Origin: Paenibacillus tengchongensis | GTDB taxonomy: Bacteria; Bacillota; Bacilli; Paenibacillales; Paenibacillaceae | Direction: 5' to 3' | Assembly: GCF_008973665.1 (NCBI RefSeq) | Contig: NZ_WACP01000003.1 | Location: 1 to 64,000, forward strand | Length of the DNA: 64,000 nucleotides | The notes under the pieces: generated by a model | What the model was told of the DNA's origin: nothing | What the model saw: only the letters and a program-made list of their open reading frames with translations | Database searches by the model: none | Shown: positions 17,162 to 25,624 of the stretch, piece after piece | How positions within the stretch are numbered: the stretch's first letter is position 1 | Layout of the letters: each line of letters opens with the position of its first letter | Translations under genes and position numbers: made by a program

Positions 17162-18028
17162 ATGAATATGAACGAATCAAGCGGAACCGTACATTGCGGC
17201 GGTTATAAATTTAACTACTATAGACGGGGCAGCGGCATCCCGGTTCTGGTCATCGGCAGCAGCATTTATTATCCACGGCTGTTTCCGGGTGAACGCTATG
17301 CCGGCTGTGAACTGATCTTTCTGGACCACCGGGGATTCGTTCAGCCGCTGCAGCCTGATGCACCGGAGCTGAAAGGGCTCGACCCGATTCTTGAAGATAT
17401 GGAATGTGCCAGGCAGCAGCTGGGATTGCAGGACATGATACTGATGGGCCACTCGGGTCATGCCTTTATGGCAATGGCTTACGCGCAGAAATATCCTCAG
17501 CATGTGCAGAAGCTGGTTCTGCTCAATACGGCACCATCCAATAGCAGGGAGCGGCAGAAGCAAAGTGCCGAAGCTTTTGAGCGTAACGCAAGTCCGGAGC
17601 GCAAGAACCAGTTCATGCAGCAGATGGCGCTTCTGGAGGAGGATATCCGGCGGGAACCCGGGCGGCGTTTCGCCCACATGTGCATCCGGGCTGGCGCGCA
17701 AAGCTTTTTCGATTATACGTTTGATGCGGCGCATCACTGGGCTGGCGTACAGATGAATATGCCGGTTATCGATTTTCTGTGGGGAGAGGTCTTTGCCTCA
17801 CTGGATCTGGCAGCCTCCATACGGTCGTGTGCCAAACCGGTCTTCTTGGGACTCGGCAGACATGATTATCTGGTCGGTCCGCTGTCTCTTTGGGATGACT
17901 TCGCTGACGGCACCTGTCCGCATGTACGCACAGCAGTGTTCGAGTGCAGCGGACATAATCCGATGTTCGAGGAACCGGATACGTTTGAGCGGGAGCTGAT
18001 GGACTGGCTTTTTCCAAGGCAAAAATGA
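17162..18028 (+). CDS. Alpha/beta hydrolase
   Basis: A 288-residue alpha/beta-hydrolase-fold protein. The nucleophile elbow is GHSGH with Ser98, and the late acid and histidine are in LGRHDYLV and ECSGHNPMFEEP. The oxyanion-strand region reads VLVIGSSIYY rather than the usual HGxP. ATG 17162 is chosen because AAAGGGG lies 8 bases upstream; a GTG at 17126 is in frame but overlaps the short upstream ORF. The proline-iminopeptidase/haloalkane-dehalogenase type is likely, but the substrate is unknown. Confidence 0.8.
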   Translation: MNMNESSGTVHCGGYKFNYYRRGSGIPVLVIGSSIYYPRLFPGERYAGCELIFLDHRGFVQPLQPDAPELKGLDPILEDMECARQQLGLQDMILMGHSGHAFMAMAYAQKYPQHVQKLVLLNTAPSNSRERQKQSAEAFERNASPERKNQFMQQMALLEEDIRREPGRRFAHMCIRAGAQSFFDYTFDAAHHWAGVQMNMPVIDFLWGEVFASLDLAASIRSCAKPVFLGLGRHDYLVGPLSLWDDFADGTCPHVRTAVFECSGHNPMFEEPDTFERELMDWLFPRQK

Positions 18029-18112
18029 GGCGATTAGAAGGAGATATTGCCTGGTTTCAGTAGTAGGCTTATGCTCGGCGTTTGTTGCCGGCCAGATCGG
18101 AGAAGACACGGG

Positions 18113-18324
18113 ATGATTGAATGTACGGTAGAAGAACGGGTATATGCTGAGAGCCCGGCTTATGGGCATTTACACTTGAATATATACACTGCAAATCCGC
18201 ACACAGTGCATAACGATTCTAAAGGCCTGCCGGCCATTCTGTTTTTTCATGGCGCTGGGTTATGTCAGTATCTGTGTTGAATACCGGCCGCCCGGACTGG
18301 AGGTACTGGGGATTAAATCTATAT
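18113..18324 (+). pseudogene. Remnant of an esterase/lipase gene
   Basis: The frame from ATG 18113 reads like the N-terminus of a BD-FAE-type esterase up to the oxyanion motif LFFHGAG. It then jumps to another frame that reads GYVSICVEYRP, the segment that normally lies some 25 residues later. An internal out-of-frame deletion at about 18252-18258 explains this. The rest of the hydrolase domain is gone. Confidence 0.6.
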
Positions 18325-18403
18325 TAAAAATAAAAAATAGTATATATCTCACGCATTAAGTTAGGTTATAATGGGCTCTAAAAAAAGAAAATGGGGATCG
18401 TCC

Positions 18404-19756
18404 ATGAATCAAAAGAAAAATGAAACAAACCTGCTTTCGGAGAAAAAGGAGCGTTTTTCGTCCAGCGGCTTTATTCTGGCGGCCATCGGCAGCTCGGTGG
18501 GTCTCGGGAATATGTGGAAGTTTCCGTATATTACCGGAGAGAACGGCGGCGCAGCCTTCTTCCTGCTGTTTATTGTCTGCCTGGTGCTGATCGGCTTGCC
18601 TGTCCTGCTGGCTGAGCTGGCTATCGGCCGCAGCGGGCGGGGCAGTGCAGCGACTTCGTTTATTCGCGCGGGAGGCGGAAGAGGCTGGAAGGCAGCCGGG
18701 ATTTTGCAGGTGATGGCTCCTTTTCTGATCCTGTCCTTTTATGTGATTGTAGCCGGCTGGACTTTATATTACGCAGTAATTGCCTTTAACGGTGAGCTGT
18801 TCAGCACTACCGATTATGCCGGGGCGTTCAGTTCCTTCAGCTCGGGGGTTCAGCCGATTGCCTGGCAGGGAGTAGCGATGCTGATTACGGCAGGCGTCGT
18901 TGTTCTCGGGGTAGCGGGCGGTATCGAAAAATTTAATAAAGTGCTGATTCCCGGACTGGTCATACTCCTTATTGTGCTGATGATCCGTGCATTAACCCTC
19001 CCCGGAGCTTCGGGGGGCGTATCCTTCTTCCTTAAGCCGGATTTCTCTGTTCTTACGGCGGAATCCGCTCTCGTTGCCTTGGGACATGCCTTCTTCTCGC
19101 TGTCGCTCGGGATGGGGATTCTGCTGACCTACGGTTCTTATGTGGATAAGCAACAATCGCTGGGCTCGGCCACCCTGGCGATTGGGGCCGGGGATCTGAT
19201 CTATGCGTTCATTGCCGGACTGATTATTTTTCCGACAACCTTCTCCTTCGGGATCGCTCCCGATCAAGGGCCATCGCTGATCTTTATCGCGCTGCCGGCG
19301 GCCTTCTCGGCGATGCCCTTCGGCGGTCTGTTCGGCGGATTGTTCTTTATCCTCCTGGCGATTGCCGCTCTGACATCGGCAGTGTCTCTGCTGGAAGTTC
19401 CCGTATCCTATGCTATGGAACGCTGGAACTGGAGCCGGGCGCGCGCAGTCTGGATTTTGTCCCTCATCTGCTTTTTGGTGGGCGTACCCTCTGCAATGTC
19501 GCTCGGAACGGTCCCGGAGCTGTCCTTTGGCGGAAAAGCGCTGTTCGACTGGGTGGACTTTGTCACCTCCAACATCATGCTGCCGCTTGGCGGCCTGCTG
19601 ATTACGGTTTTTGCCGGATACTTCTGGAAAGGGGCGGCCGAAGCCGCCGGACTGCAGGCCCGCTGGTTCCGGATCTGGCTGTTCATGCTCCGGTATGTTG
19701 CCCCCGTCCTGGTATTCCTGGTGCTGCTGCACACATCGGGCATCCTGTCCTTCTGA
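18404..19756 (+). CDS. Sodium-dependent transporter of the NSS/SNF family
   Basis: A 450-residue membrane transporter of the neurotransmitter:sodium symporter family, which takes up amino acids or related amines with Na+. The signature GSSVGLGNMWKFPY in the first helix carries the unwound substrate and Na1/Na2 site. About eleven or twelve transmembrane segments are visible, as in bacterial MhsT/LeuT relatives. ATG 18404 is preferred over the in-frame ATG at 18371, because the family starts shortly before KERFSSSGFILAAIGS and GGGGAT precedes it. Substrate unknown. Confidence 0.88.
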   Translation: MNQKKNETNLLSEKKERFSSSGFILAAIGSSVGLGNMWKFPYITGENGGAAFFLLFIVCLVLIGLPVLLAELAIGRSGRGSAATSFIRAGGGRGWKAAGILQVMAPFLILSFYVIVAGWTLYYAVIAFNGELFSTTDYAGAFSSFSSGVQPIAWQGVAMLITAGVVVLGVAGGIEKFNKVLIPGLVILLIVLMIRALTLPGASGGVSFFLKPDFSVLTAESALVALGHAFFSLSLGMGILLTYGSYVDKQQSLGSATLAIGAGDLIYAFIAGLIIFPTTFSFGIAPDQGPSLIFIALPAAFSAMPFGGLFGGLFFILLAIAALTSAVSLLEVPVSYAMERWNWSRARAVWILSLICFLVGVPSAMSLGTVPELSFGGKALFDWVDFVTSNIMLPLGGLLITVFAGYFWKGAAEAAGLQARWFRIWLFMLRYVAPVLVFLVLLHTSGILSF

Positions 19757-19761
19757 TTTAT

Positions 19762-19801
19762 ACTGAAAGCCTGCAACCCTGCGGTTGCAGGCTTTCAGTA
19801 T
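19762..19801 (+). terminator. Terminator of the NSS transporter gene
   Basis: Seventeen-base arms (19762-19778 and 19783-19799) pair perfectly around a 4-base loop, shortly after the stop codon. Confidence 0.8.
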
Positions 19802-19877
19802 TCTCCGCTAGTCGTATAAAAACCCGGAAATGGCCGTAACCTATGGGGGCAAATTTATACTTTGGAGGAGCGTGCAC

Positions 19878-20051
19878 ATGATGGACAGCCAACCGGAGCA
19901 AGACCCGAAAAACAAAGCGGCAGCGGACAAGAAGCTGCAGCCTGCGGACCGTACCGGTAAACAGGGAACGGAATTCGCAGAGGAACTGACGCGCAGCGAT
20001 GTGGAACAGGCATTTACCAACCCGATTACCGGAGAGGAACGGTTGTATTAA
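19878..20051 (+). CDS. Small hydrophilic protein of unknown function
   Basis: A 57-residue polar protein rich in Glu, Asp, Gln and Lys, with no hydrophobic segment and no cysteine. GGAGGAG lies 7 bases before the first of two adjacent ATG codons, which makes translation likely. The conserved-looking C-terminal half (TEFAEELTRSDVEQAF) may be structured. I do not recognise the family; such peptides in Bacillales are often sporulation or stress related. Confidence 0.6.
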   Translation: MMDSQPEQDPKNKAAADKKLQPADRTGKQGTEFAEELTRSDVEQAFTNPITGEERLY

Positions 20052-20159
20052 GGAACTGAAAAGCAACACGCCAATGGCCATAATCCGCAAATCGTCCAGC
20101 TTATTTACGGTTATAGTCCATGTTCACACAAGTAAAGATGGACTATGATAATTGTGATA

Positions 20160-20176
20160 GTGATAATCATTATCAC
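20160..20176. promoter_or_regulatory. Fur box
   Basis: GTGATAATCATTATCAC contains the exact 7-1-7 Bacillus Fur inverted repeat TGATAATCATTATCA at 20161-20175. It lies 36 bases before the start of the binding-protein gene, where bound Fur-Fe2+ would block transcription. Confidence 0.85.
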
Positions 20177-20211
20177 TAAAAAATACTGGGGTTGGAGAGT
20201 GGTTGCGGGTC

Positions 20212-21180
20212 ATGAAGAAGAGATTGATGGGTCTGGTACTGGCCGGTGTTATGGCATTAAATATCGGGTCAGCGGCAAGCATCAACGCCGCGCCGGCGAG
20301 TGTCGCCAAAGCTGCGCAGGCTGCGCAAAAGACGCAGAAGATTACCTATAAAGGCAAGGTCTACACTGTTCCGGCCAAGACCGACAACATTGTCATCGCA
20401 GGCGCCATCGAGGCGCTGGAAGATGCGCTGGTGCTGAACTTCAAGCCAAAGGGCGCATTGACTGTAGGCGGTGACTTCCCAGATATGTTCGCGAAGATCA
20501 CAAAAGGTGTACAGCCGATCGGCGAGAAGACGGAGCCGAATCTGGAGGCTATCCTCAAGCTCAAGCCGGATGTCATTCTCAGCAGCACGAAGTTCCCGGA
20601 TGAAACCAATGCGAAGCTGGCAAAGATCGCCACGACCATCCCGGTATCGCATATCGCCACCGACTGGATGGACAACCTGAAGCTGCTGGCAGCGCTGACC
20701 GGCAAGCAGAAGGAGTCTACGGCAGCGATTCTGAAATATCAGAGTGAGCTGAAAGAGGCCAAGGTGAAGCTGACGCCTAAGTTCAAGGGTAAGAAGGTCG
20801 TTGCAGTCCGCGTGCGCTCCGGCAATCTGTATCTGTATCCGAAGGATGTATTCTTTAACCGTTCCCTGTACGCTGATCTCGGAGCGGCAGTTCCGCAGGA
20901 AATCGCTCAGGTGAAGGCGCAGCAGCTCGTGTCTCTGGAAGCTTTTGCCGCGATCAACCCGGACTACCTGTTCGTGCAGTTCTCTGCTGACGAGAACAAG
21001 GATAACCCGAAGGCGCTGGAAGACCTGCAGAAGAATGCGATCTGGAAGAGCCTGAAGGCGGTCAAGAGCGGCAATGTATACGTAAATCTGGTTGATCCGA
21101 TTGCCCAGGGCGGCACGGCGTTCAGCAAATTCTCCTTCCTTGAAGCATTGATGAAGACCAAGCTGTATACCGGAAAATAA
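20212..21180 (+). CDS. Fur-controlled iron-siderophore-type binding protein without lipobox
   Basis: A class III (FecB/BtuF-like) substrate-binding protein of about 322 residues. It has a signal peptide (MKKRLMGLVLAGVMALNIGSAAS) and the family segments EPNLEAILKLKPDVILSS and NPDYLFVQF. Unlike most Gram-positive binding proteins it has no cysteine near the cleavage region, so it should be released or held by another means. No permease or ATPase gene is adjacent. A perfect Fur box upstream supports a role in iron or haem acquisition. ATG 20212 is preferred over an in-frame TTG at 20203, which lies too close to GGAGAG. Confidence 0.8.
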   Translation: MKKRLMGLVLAGVMALNIGSAASINAAPASVAKAAQAAQKTQKITYKGKVYTVPAKTDNIVIAGAIEALEDALVLNFKPKGALTVGGDFPDMFAKITKGVQPIGEKTEPNLEAILKLKPDVILSSTKFPDETNAKLAKIATTIPVSHIATDWMDNLKLLAALTGKQKESTAAILKYQSELKEAKVKLTPKFKGKKVVAVRVRSGNLYLYPKDVFFNRSLYADLGAAVPQEIAQVKAQQLVSLEAFAAINPDYLFVQFSADENKDNPKALEDLQKNAIWKSLKAVKSGNVYVNLVDPIAQGGTAFSKFSFLEALMKTKLYTGK

Positions 21181-21212
21181 TCTCCGGGAATTACAAATTT
21201 AAAGAATAAGGG

Positions 21213-21241
21213 TTGACGGCAGCTCACTTGGCATGTAACAT
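21213..21241 (+). promoter_or_regulatory. Promoter of the riboswitch-EamA transcript
   Basis: TTGACG (21213-21218) and TAACAT (21236-21241) are 17 bases apart. Transcription would start near 21248, about 25 bases before the aptamer-like element. Confidence 0.55.
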
Positions 21242-21270
21242 ATGAACAGTCGTCAACCCGATAAATACAT

Positions 21271-21400
21271 AACTTTCTCGTATAACCTCGCAGTCACCGA
21301 TTACCACAGGGCGAGGGTTTCTACAGGAAGCCTATTCTTCCTAACTACGATGGCAAGGACCCAGAAACCAGGGGCCCCTGTTACGGAGTTAGGTTTATTT
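21271..21400 (+). promoter_or_regulatory. Purine-riboswitch-like element with terminator platform
   Basis: The order of parts fits a purine aptamer: J1/2 TATAA (21281-21285), P2 CCTCGC/GCGAGG (21286-21291, 21311-21316), J2/3 TTTCTAC (21318-21324), P3 AGGAAG/CTTCCT, and J3/1 ACTACG (21344-21349). The base after A in J3/1 is C, the guanine-type state. Loop 2 is much longer than usual and P1 is weak, so this is a variant. CCTAACT (21340-21346), part of the aptamer, can pair instead with AGTTAGG (21387-21393) followed by TTTATTT. Ligand binding would then prevent termination, giving an ON switch. Confidence 0.55.
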
Positions 21401-21443
21401 GCGTGATGCGGCGGAAACAGAAGATTCAGGAGGCATCTTAGAT

Positions 21444-22406
21444 ATGAAAGACATGAAATACTTGATTTCCGTGCTTGTGGGGGCCATGAGCTACGGCATA
21501 CTGTCGACTATCGTCGTACTCGCTTACGGGGAAGGCTACAAGCTGGGGGAGGTTGTCGGAACCCAGCTGCTGACCGGCTGTATTCTAGCCTGGCTGCTGG
21601 CTTTATATACGAAGTTTAGAGCCAGCCGCAAGCAGTCCGGCCGCGACCGCAACTCTGCAGCGGCTGGGCCTCTACCTGCGCGCTTGACCTGGAAGCAGCG
21701 GCTGCTGCTGATGCTTGCCGGTGCGCCGACCGTCGTTACCGGTCTGCTGTATTACCAGTCCCTGCGGTACATTCCCGCATCGCTGGCGATAATTCTGCTG
21801 TTCCAGTTCACCTGGATCAGCGTGCTCATACAGGCGGTAAGCAAACGCCAGCGGCCGGATAAAGTTACTCTCCTGACGCTGCTGCTGCTTTTCGGAGGGA
21901 CGTTGCTGGCGGCGGGTATACTGAATCAGGAGTCCGCTGAATTTAATATGACAGGACTTGTCTTGGGGCTGCTCTCCGCCGTGAGCTACTCGATGTTCAT
22001 TATTTTCAGCGGCAAGGCGGTACCGTCCGCACATCCGGCTTTCCGGAGCGCCTGGATGGTTACCGGCGGGCTGGTGCTGCTGTGCATTCTATTTCCGCCG
22101 TATTTCCTGTTCAACGGCCTGCTGTGGGGACAATTGCTGCTGTACGGATTCCTGCTCGGATTCTTCGGCGCATTCATTCCGCCGGTGCTGTTCGCCATCG
22201 GTGTTCCGCATATCGGCGGCGCGATGGCCGGCATTCTGGGTGCTGCTGAACTGCCGGTGGCTGTGCTGCTGTCTTCCATAGTTCTTCATGAACAGGTGAG
22301 CGGCCTGCAGTGGACGGGTGTAGTGCTGGTGCTGTTAGGCGTTGTGCTGCCGGAGCTTTACAAGCTGCGCTGGAGAAGCGGGAGCAGCGTAGCGGCTCAT
22401 CAATAA
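21444..22406 (+). CDS. EamA/DMT-family transporter
   Basis: A 320-residue membrane protein with about ten transmembrane segments in two EamA repeats. The first pair is near ISVLVGAMSYGILSTIVVLA, and the second begins after the central loop near LTLLLLLFGGTLLAAGIL. Members export metabolites such as amino acids or nucleobases. CAGGAGG lies 10 bases before ATG 21444, which I prefer to a TTG at 21399 that falls in the leader. The purine-riboswitch-like leader suggests export of a purine or related compound, comparable in logic to adenine-activated pbuE of Bacillus subtilis. That is inference. Confidence 0.82.
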   Translation: MKDMKYLISVLVGAMSYGILSTIVVLAYGEGYKLGEVVGTQLLTGCILAWLLALYTKFRASRKQSGRDRNSAAAGPLPARLTWKQRLLLMLAGAPTVVTGLLYYQSLRYIPASLAIILLFQFTWISVLIQAVSKRQRPDKVTLLTLLLLFGGTLLAAGILNQESAEFNMTGLVLGLLSAVSYSMFIIFSGKAVPSAHPAFRSAWMVTGGLVLLCILFPPYFLFNGLLWGQLLLYGFLLGFFGAFIPPVLFAIGVPHIGGAMAGILGAAELPVAVLLSSIVLHEQVSGLQWTGVVLVLLGVVLPELYKLRWRSGSSVAAHQ

Positions 22407-22423
22407 ACAGCACTTACATGATA

Positions 22424-22466
22424 AGGCCCATTTCCCTAAGCTATCGCTAGGGAGATGGGCCTGTTT
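22424..22466 (+). terminator. Terminator of the EamA gene
   Basis: AGGCCCATTTCCCTAAG pairs with the sequence ending GGGCCT at 22462 around a short loop, followed by GTTTT. Confidence 0.75.
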
Positions 22467-22534
22467 TCACGCGGAATCGATTTGAGCTGCTGGGTGAGGT
22501 ATACTTAATGATAGACTGAATAAGGAGAAATCAA

Positions 22535-23647
22535 ATGGTTATCATCCTCGGACTCGTATTTATTCTTGTATACGGCTTGATCGTGTTCTATATCGGCTGG
22601 AGCGGCTGGAGGTGGATTAAACCAGCGGTGTCCGGCAGATTCCGGCTAGTCTACATTACTACGCTCATCTTTCTGGCCCTTTCGCTGATTCTGTCCAGAG
22701 TGGTCGCCGGCTCGACCGTTTTAAGCGTCATCGGCAGCTACTGGCTGGCCTTGTTCAGCTTATTGGCCATGCTGCTGCCGCTCGTCCACCTCATGATCTG
22801 GTTGACTAAGCTGACCCGGCTGCCGCGTCATGCCGTCCAGAAATGGTCGGGGGTGCTCACGCTGATCGTGCTGATCGCGTTGCTCGGCTATGGCAGCTTC
22901 AATGCTTACAGCCCGGTAGTGCGGTCTTATGACATACATATCGACAAGCCGGGTCCTGAGACCGGTGAGCTTCATATTGTGATGGCATCCGATATGCACT
23001 TCGGGTATTTGTCGGGCAAGGCTCATGCAGAGCGGATGGTTGAGGAGATCAATGCGCTGAAACCGGACATCGTTCTGCTCCCCGGAGATATTGTGGATGA
23101 TGATATTGTACCGTACAAGGACAAAGGCATCGGCGGGATTCTGGCGGAGATTAAGGCTCCGCTGGGCGTGTTCGCTTCCCTGGGCAATCATGACCGCTTC
23201 AAGGGGGAGACGGAGGAGCTGATTGCACTGCTGGAGGAAGGCGGACTCCAGGTGCTGTATGACGAAACCATTGAGGTCGGAGGCGGGCTGACCCTTGTCG
23301 GACGAAAAGATTACAGCGATCCGGACCGGGCGTCGCTTGCCGAACTGATGGCAGACGTTGACCGTTCGGGACCGGTCATCCTGCTGGAGCATCAGCCGGT
23401 GGAATTCGGCGTTGCCGAGGAGCAGGGGATTAACCTGATGCTTTCCGGCCATACTCACCGGGGGCAGATCGCTCCCGGCAATCTGGTGACCGACAGGCTG
23501 TTCGAGAATGATTGGGGATACCTGCAGAAGGGCCAAATGCATTCTGTCGTGTCTTCCGGTTTTGGCTTTTGGGGGCCGCCGATCCGGATCGGGTCGCGGG
23601 CGGAAGTCGTGTCCATCCATGTCCATTTCCAGAGTTCTGATAGTTAA
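22535..23647 (+). CDS. Membrane-anchored metallophosphoesterase
   Basis: A 370-residue protein with four N-terminal transmembrane segments (residues 1-120), then a calcineurin-like phosphoesterase domain, a layout like Bacillus YkoQ/YpbG-type proteins. The metal ligands are all visible in order: SDMHFG, GDIVDDD, GNHD, and SGHTHRGQ near the C-terminus. The catalytic domain is probably outside the membrane. Lipid-linked or nucleotide substrates are possible. It is a single-gene unit between two terminators. Confidence 0.85.
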   Translation: MVIILGLVFILVYGLIVFYIGWSGWRWIKPAVSGRFRLVYITTLIFLALSLILSRVVAGSTVLSVIGSYWLALFSLLAMLLPLVHLMIWLTKLTRLPRHAVQKWSGVLTLIVLIALLGYGSFNAYSPVVRSYDIHIDKPGPETGELHIVMASDMHFGYLSGKAHAERMVEEINALKPDIVLLPGDIVDDDIVPYKDKGIGGILAEIKAPLGVFASLGNHDRFKGETEELIALLEEGGLQVLYDETIEVGGGLTLVGRKDYSDPDRASLAELMADVDRSGPVILLEHQPVEFGVAEEQGINLMLSGHTHRGQIAPGNLVTDRLFENDWGYLQKGQMHSVVSSGFGFWGPPIRIGSRAEVVSIHVHFQSSDS

Positions 23648-23648
23648 T

Positions 23649-23692
23649 GCAGAAGGGCCAACACGGATAAGCCGGGTTGGCCCTTCTCTACG
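23649..23692 (+). terminator. Terminator of the phosphoesterase gene
   Basis: AGAAGGGCCAAC (23651-23662) pairs with GTTGGCCCTTCT (23676-23687) directly after the stop codon. Confidence 0.75.
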
Positions 23693-23693
23693 G

Positions 23694-24131
23694 TCAGTGG
23701 ATCATCCGGATAATCTCATCGACGATCAGCTGAGGCTCTGAATACATAATCATATGGCCGGATTGAGATGCTTCGATCAGACGCCCGGAGGCTAAAGCGG
23801 ACACGGTCTGCCAATGGGCGGCGTGAAGCGCCGGCCGGTAATTCTGCTCTGCCCCGGTCATCAGTGTACCGGAGATCAGACTTACCCCGATGTCTCCAAG
23901 GCCCGGCGGTTGGTCCGGAGCGCTTTTAAATCCCCGATAAAATCCTTTCCCTCCGCCAGCATGGCGAGGTAATTCCTGAAGTTCATCTGATGCTTTCAGA
24001 GAAGATGCGGGAAATATAATATTTGCTGACGCAAAATTCAGCGGCCAGAGCTTCCAGGTAAGGGGCTCTGTGAAATGATAAGCCACATACTCAATTGACC
24101 ACTGCAAGTTCTCCATTGCGGCGGATACCAA
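23694..24131 (-). pseudogene. C-terminal remnant of an alpha/beta hydrolase gene
   Basis: The minus strand encodes only the lid and last part of an alpha/beta hydrolase: a segment ISGTL where the family has the late acid strand, then SGHMIM with the catalytic histidine and a closing helix EPQLIVDEIIRMI. The nucleophile half is absent and no ribosome site precedes the frame. It stops being recognisable at about 24121-24131, the same point at which the pectate-lyase fragment on the other strand begins. Confidence 0.6.
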
Positions 24132-24971
24132 TGTCTATTCTGCGGTCAATGAGCCGCAGCTTGGAGCCGAGCGGCAGGGGGGCGATACGGGCAATATGAA
24201 TGCTCCGTTTGATGTGTTGTTCAAAAACGCACTCAACCACAGCCTGATTGTGAATTCAACGGTCACGAACAGCAGCGGAACCTCTTACACCGGAAGCAGC
24301 TGGGACAATAACGGCGTGAACTTATTTACAGGGGCGTGAAGTGGTTCAACAAATCGACCATCGGGCAATGGGCCTGGTCCTCTTCGATTCTCGGAGTGGA
24401 GAATATGAGCAAGTCCAATCCGCCGTCGGCTCCGTTCACCTTCTTCTACGGCACCAGCGAACGTCTGCCCTATGCCTACACAACATTCCCGTTATCCAGT
24501 GTAGTCTCTGTGGTAAGCCAGTATGCCGGAGTTTCCAAAGTGACACTCAGCGCTGCCGATTGGCTTAGAACCCAGGTGTACGACACCTGCGGGATGATCG
24601 AAGCCGAGAATTACACCTCCATGTCCGGCGTGCAGAAGAATGAAATCAGCACGGAAGGCGGCCAGAACGTCGGATATATCGAGAACGGCGACTATCTCGT
24701 GTTTAACAATGTGAACTTCGGGAGTAACGGAGCCAGCAGCTTCCAAGCCAGAGTGGCCTGCAGCACTGCCGGGGGCAGCATAGAGATCAGACTGGACAGC
24801 CCGACAGGTACACTGATTGGAACCGTACCTGTAACGGGAACCGGAGGCTGGCAGACTTGGGTGACCAAGACGGGCACGCTGAGCGGTGCGACCGGTACAC
24901 ATCAGGTCTACTTGAAATTTACAGGCTCCAGCGGCTACCTGTTCAATCTGAACTGGTTCAAGTTCATCTAG
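24130..24971 (+). pseudogene. Truncated, frameshifted pectate-lyase-like gene with CBM6
   Basis: The plus strand begins abruptly in a beta-helix lyase-like sequence (NVYSAVNEPQLGAERQ) without start codon or ribosome site. It runs to a stop at about 24339 and continues in another frame (KWFNKSTIGQW) to 24971, so a single-base frameshift lies near 24335. The last 125 residues are a clear CBM6 domain (IEAENYTSMSG, ENGDYLVFNNV, closing LNWFKF). The lyase assignment (PL1-like) is by remembered resemblance; the CBM6 call is firmer. Confidence 0.65.
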
Positions 24972-25108
24972 TAGTAATCATCAAATAATCAAACAAATAG
25001 AATATTATTTCTTATAATCTCAATTATATCTAAAGAACATCCGATAATAGGGTTGTAGATTCTGTTGAATCTGCACCATACATACTTGGATTACTTGGAG
25101 GAATCAGC

Positions 25109-25474
25109 ATGCCTTACACAATGGAAGTAAATGTTCAAAAGAATCAGGTGGTAGTCAAAGCTTTCGGTCTTACCGAAGAGGATGTTCCATCCTACATTTC
25201 CGATTTCGAAAAAGCAATGAACCAGCTTAAGCCGGGATTCACAGGAGTGACCGACGTAACAGGCTCGCCTTCTATCCTGTCTCCCGAGGTTGCTGCTAAG
25301 CTTGCTCCTACAGGCGATCTCGCTGTTGCCAAGGGTGTAGGCGGATGGGTCTACGTGGCCAATTCACCGGTTTGGAAAATGCAGATGAAGCGGCTGTTTG
25401 GACAGTTTGCCGTGCATTATCCCACCTATGAAGAAGCGGATGCATATCTGCAGAGTTTGCCTAAACAAGGCTAA
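25109..25474 (+). CDS. SpoIIAA/STAS-like small protein (second copy type)
   Basis: A 121-residue soluble protein with the same strand-helix plan as the one at 14510: NQVVVKAFGL, TGVTDVTGS, GWVYVANSPVWKMQMKRLF and PTYEEADAYLQSL. No phosphorylatable D-S-S/T-G motif is present. TTGGAGGAA precedes the ATG and a strong terminator follows, so it is a one-gene transcript. Function unknown. Confidence 0.6.
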   Translation: MPYTMEVNVQKNQVVVKAFGLTEEDVPSYISDFEKAMNQLKPGFTGVTDVTGSPSILSPEVAAKLAPTGDLAVAKGVGGWVYVANSPVWKMQMKRLFGQFAVHYPTYEEADAYLQSLPKQG

Positions 25475-25490
25475 CCCTTTGTTTATCCTC

Positions 25491-25518
25491 AGAGAAGGTC
25501 TTCGGACCTTCTCTTTTT
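25491..25518 (+). terminator. Terminator of the STAS-like gene
   Basis: AGAGAAGGTC and GACCTTCTCT pair perfectly around a TTCG tetraloop, followed by four to five T residues. Confidence 0.9.
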
Positions 25519-25624
25519 GATGTTCGGAATGGAAGGATGCCGAATTGACAGCACTGGACACTGATTTTACAATGGCTGTTGTACAAGACAACCTTGAAAG
25601 GGGCATAAGCCTACGGAAGCCTAT

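Noticed and set aside
21210-21259. Terminator with 9-base arms after the Fur-controlled gene
   Set aside because: The loop is over 30 bases and there is no T-run; the left arm overlaps a good promoter instead.
21271-21355. Guanidine-I (ykkC) riboswitch
   Set aside because: The conserved guanidine-I blocks are absent, whereas the junctions fit the purine aptamer better.
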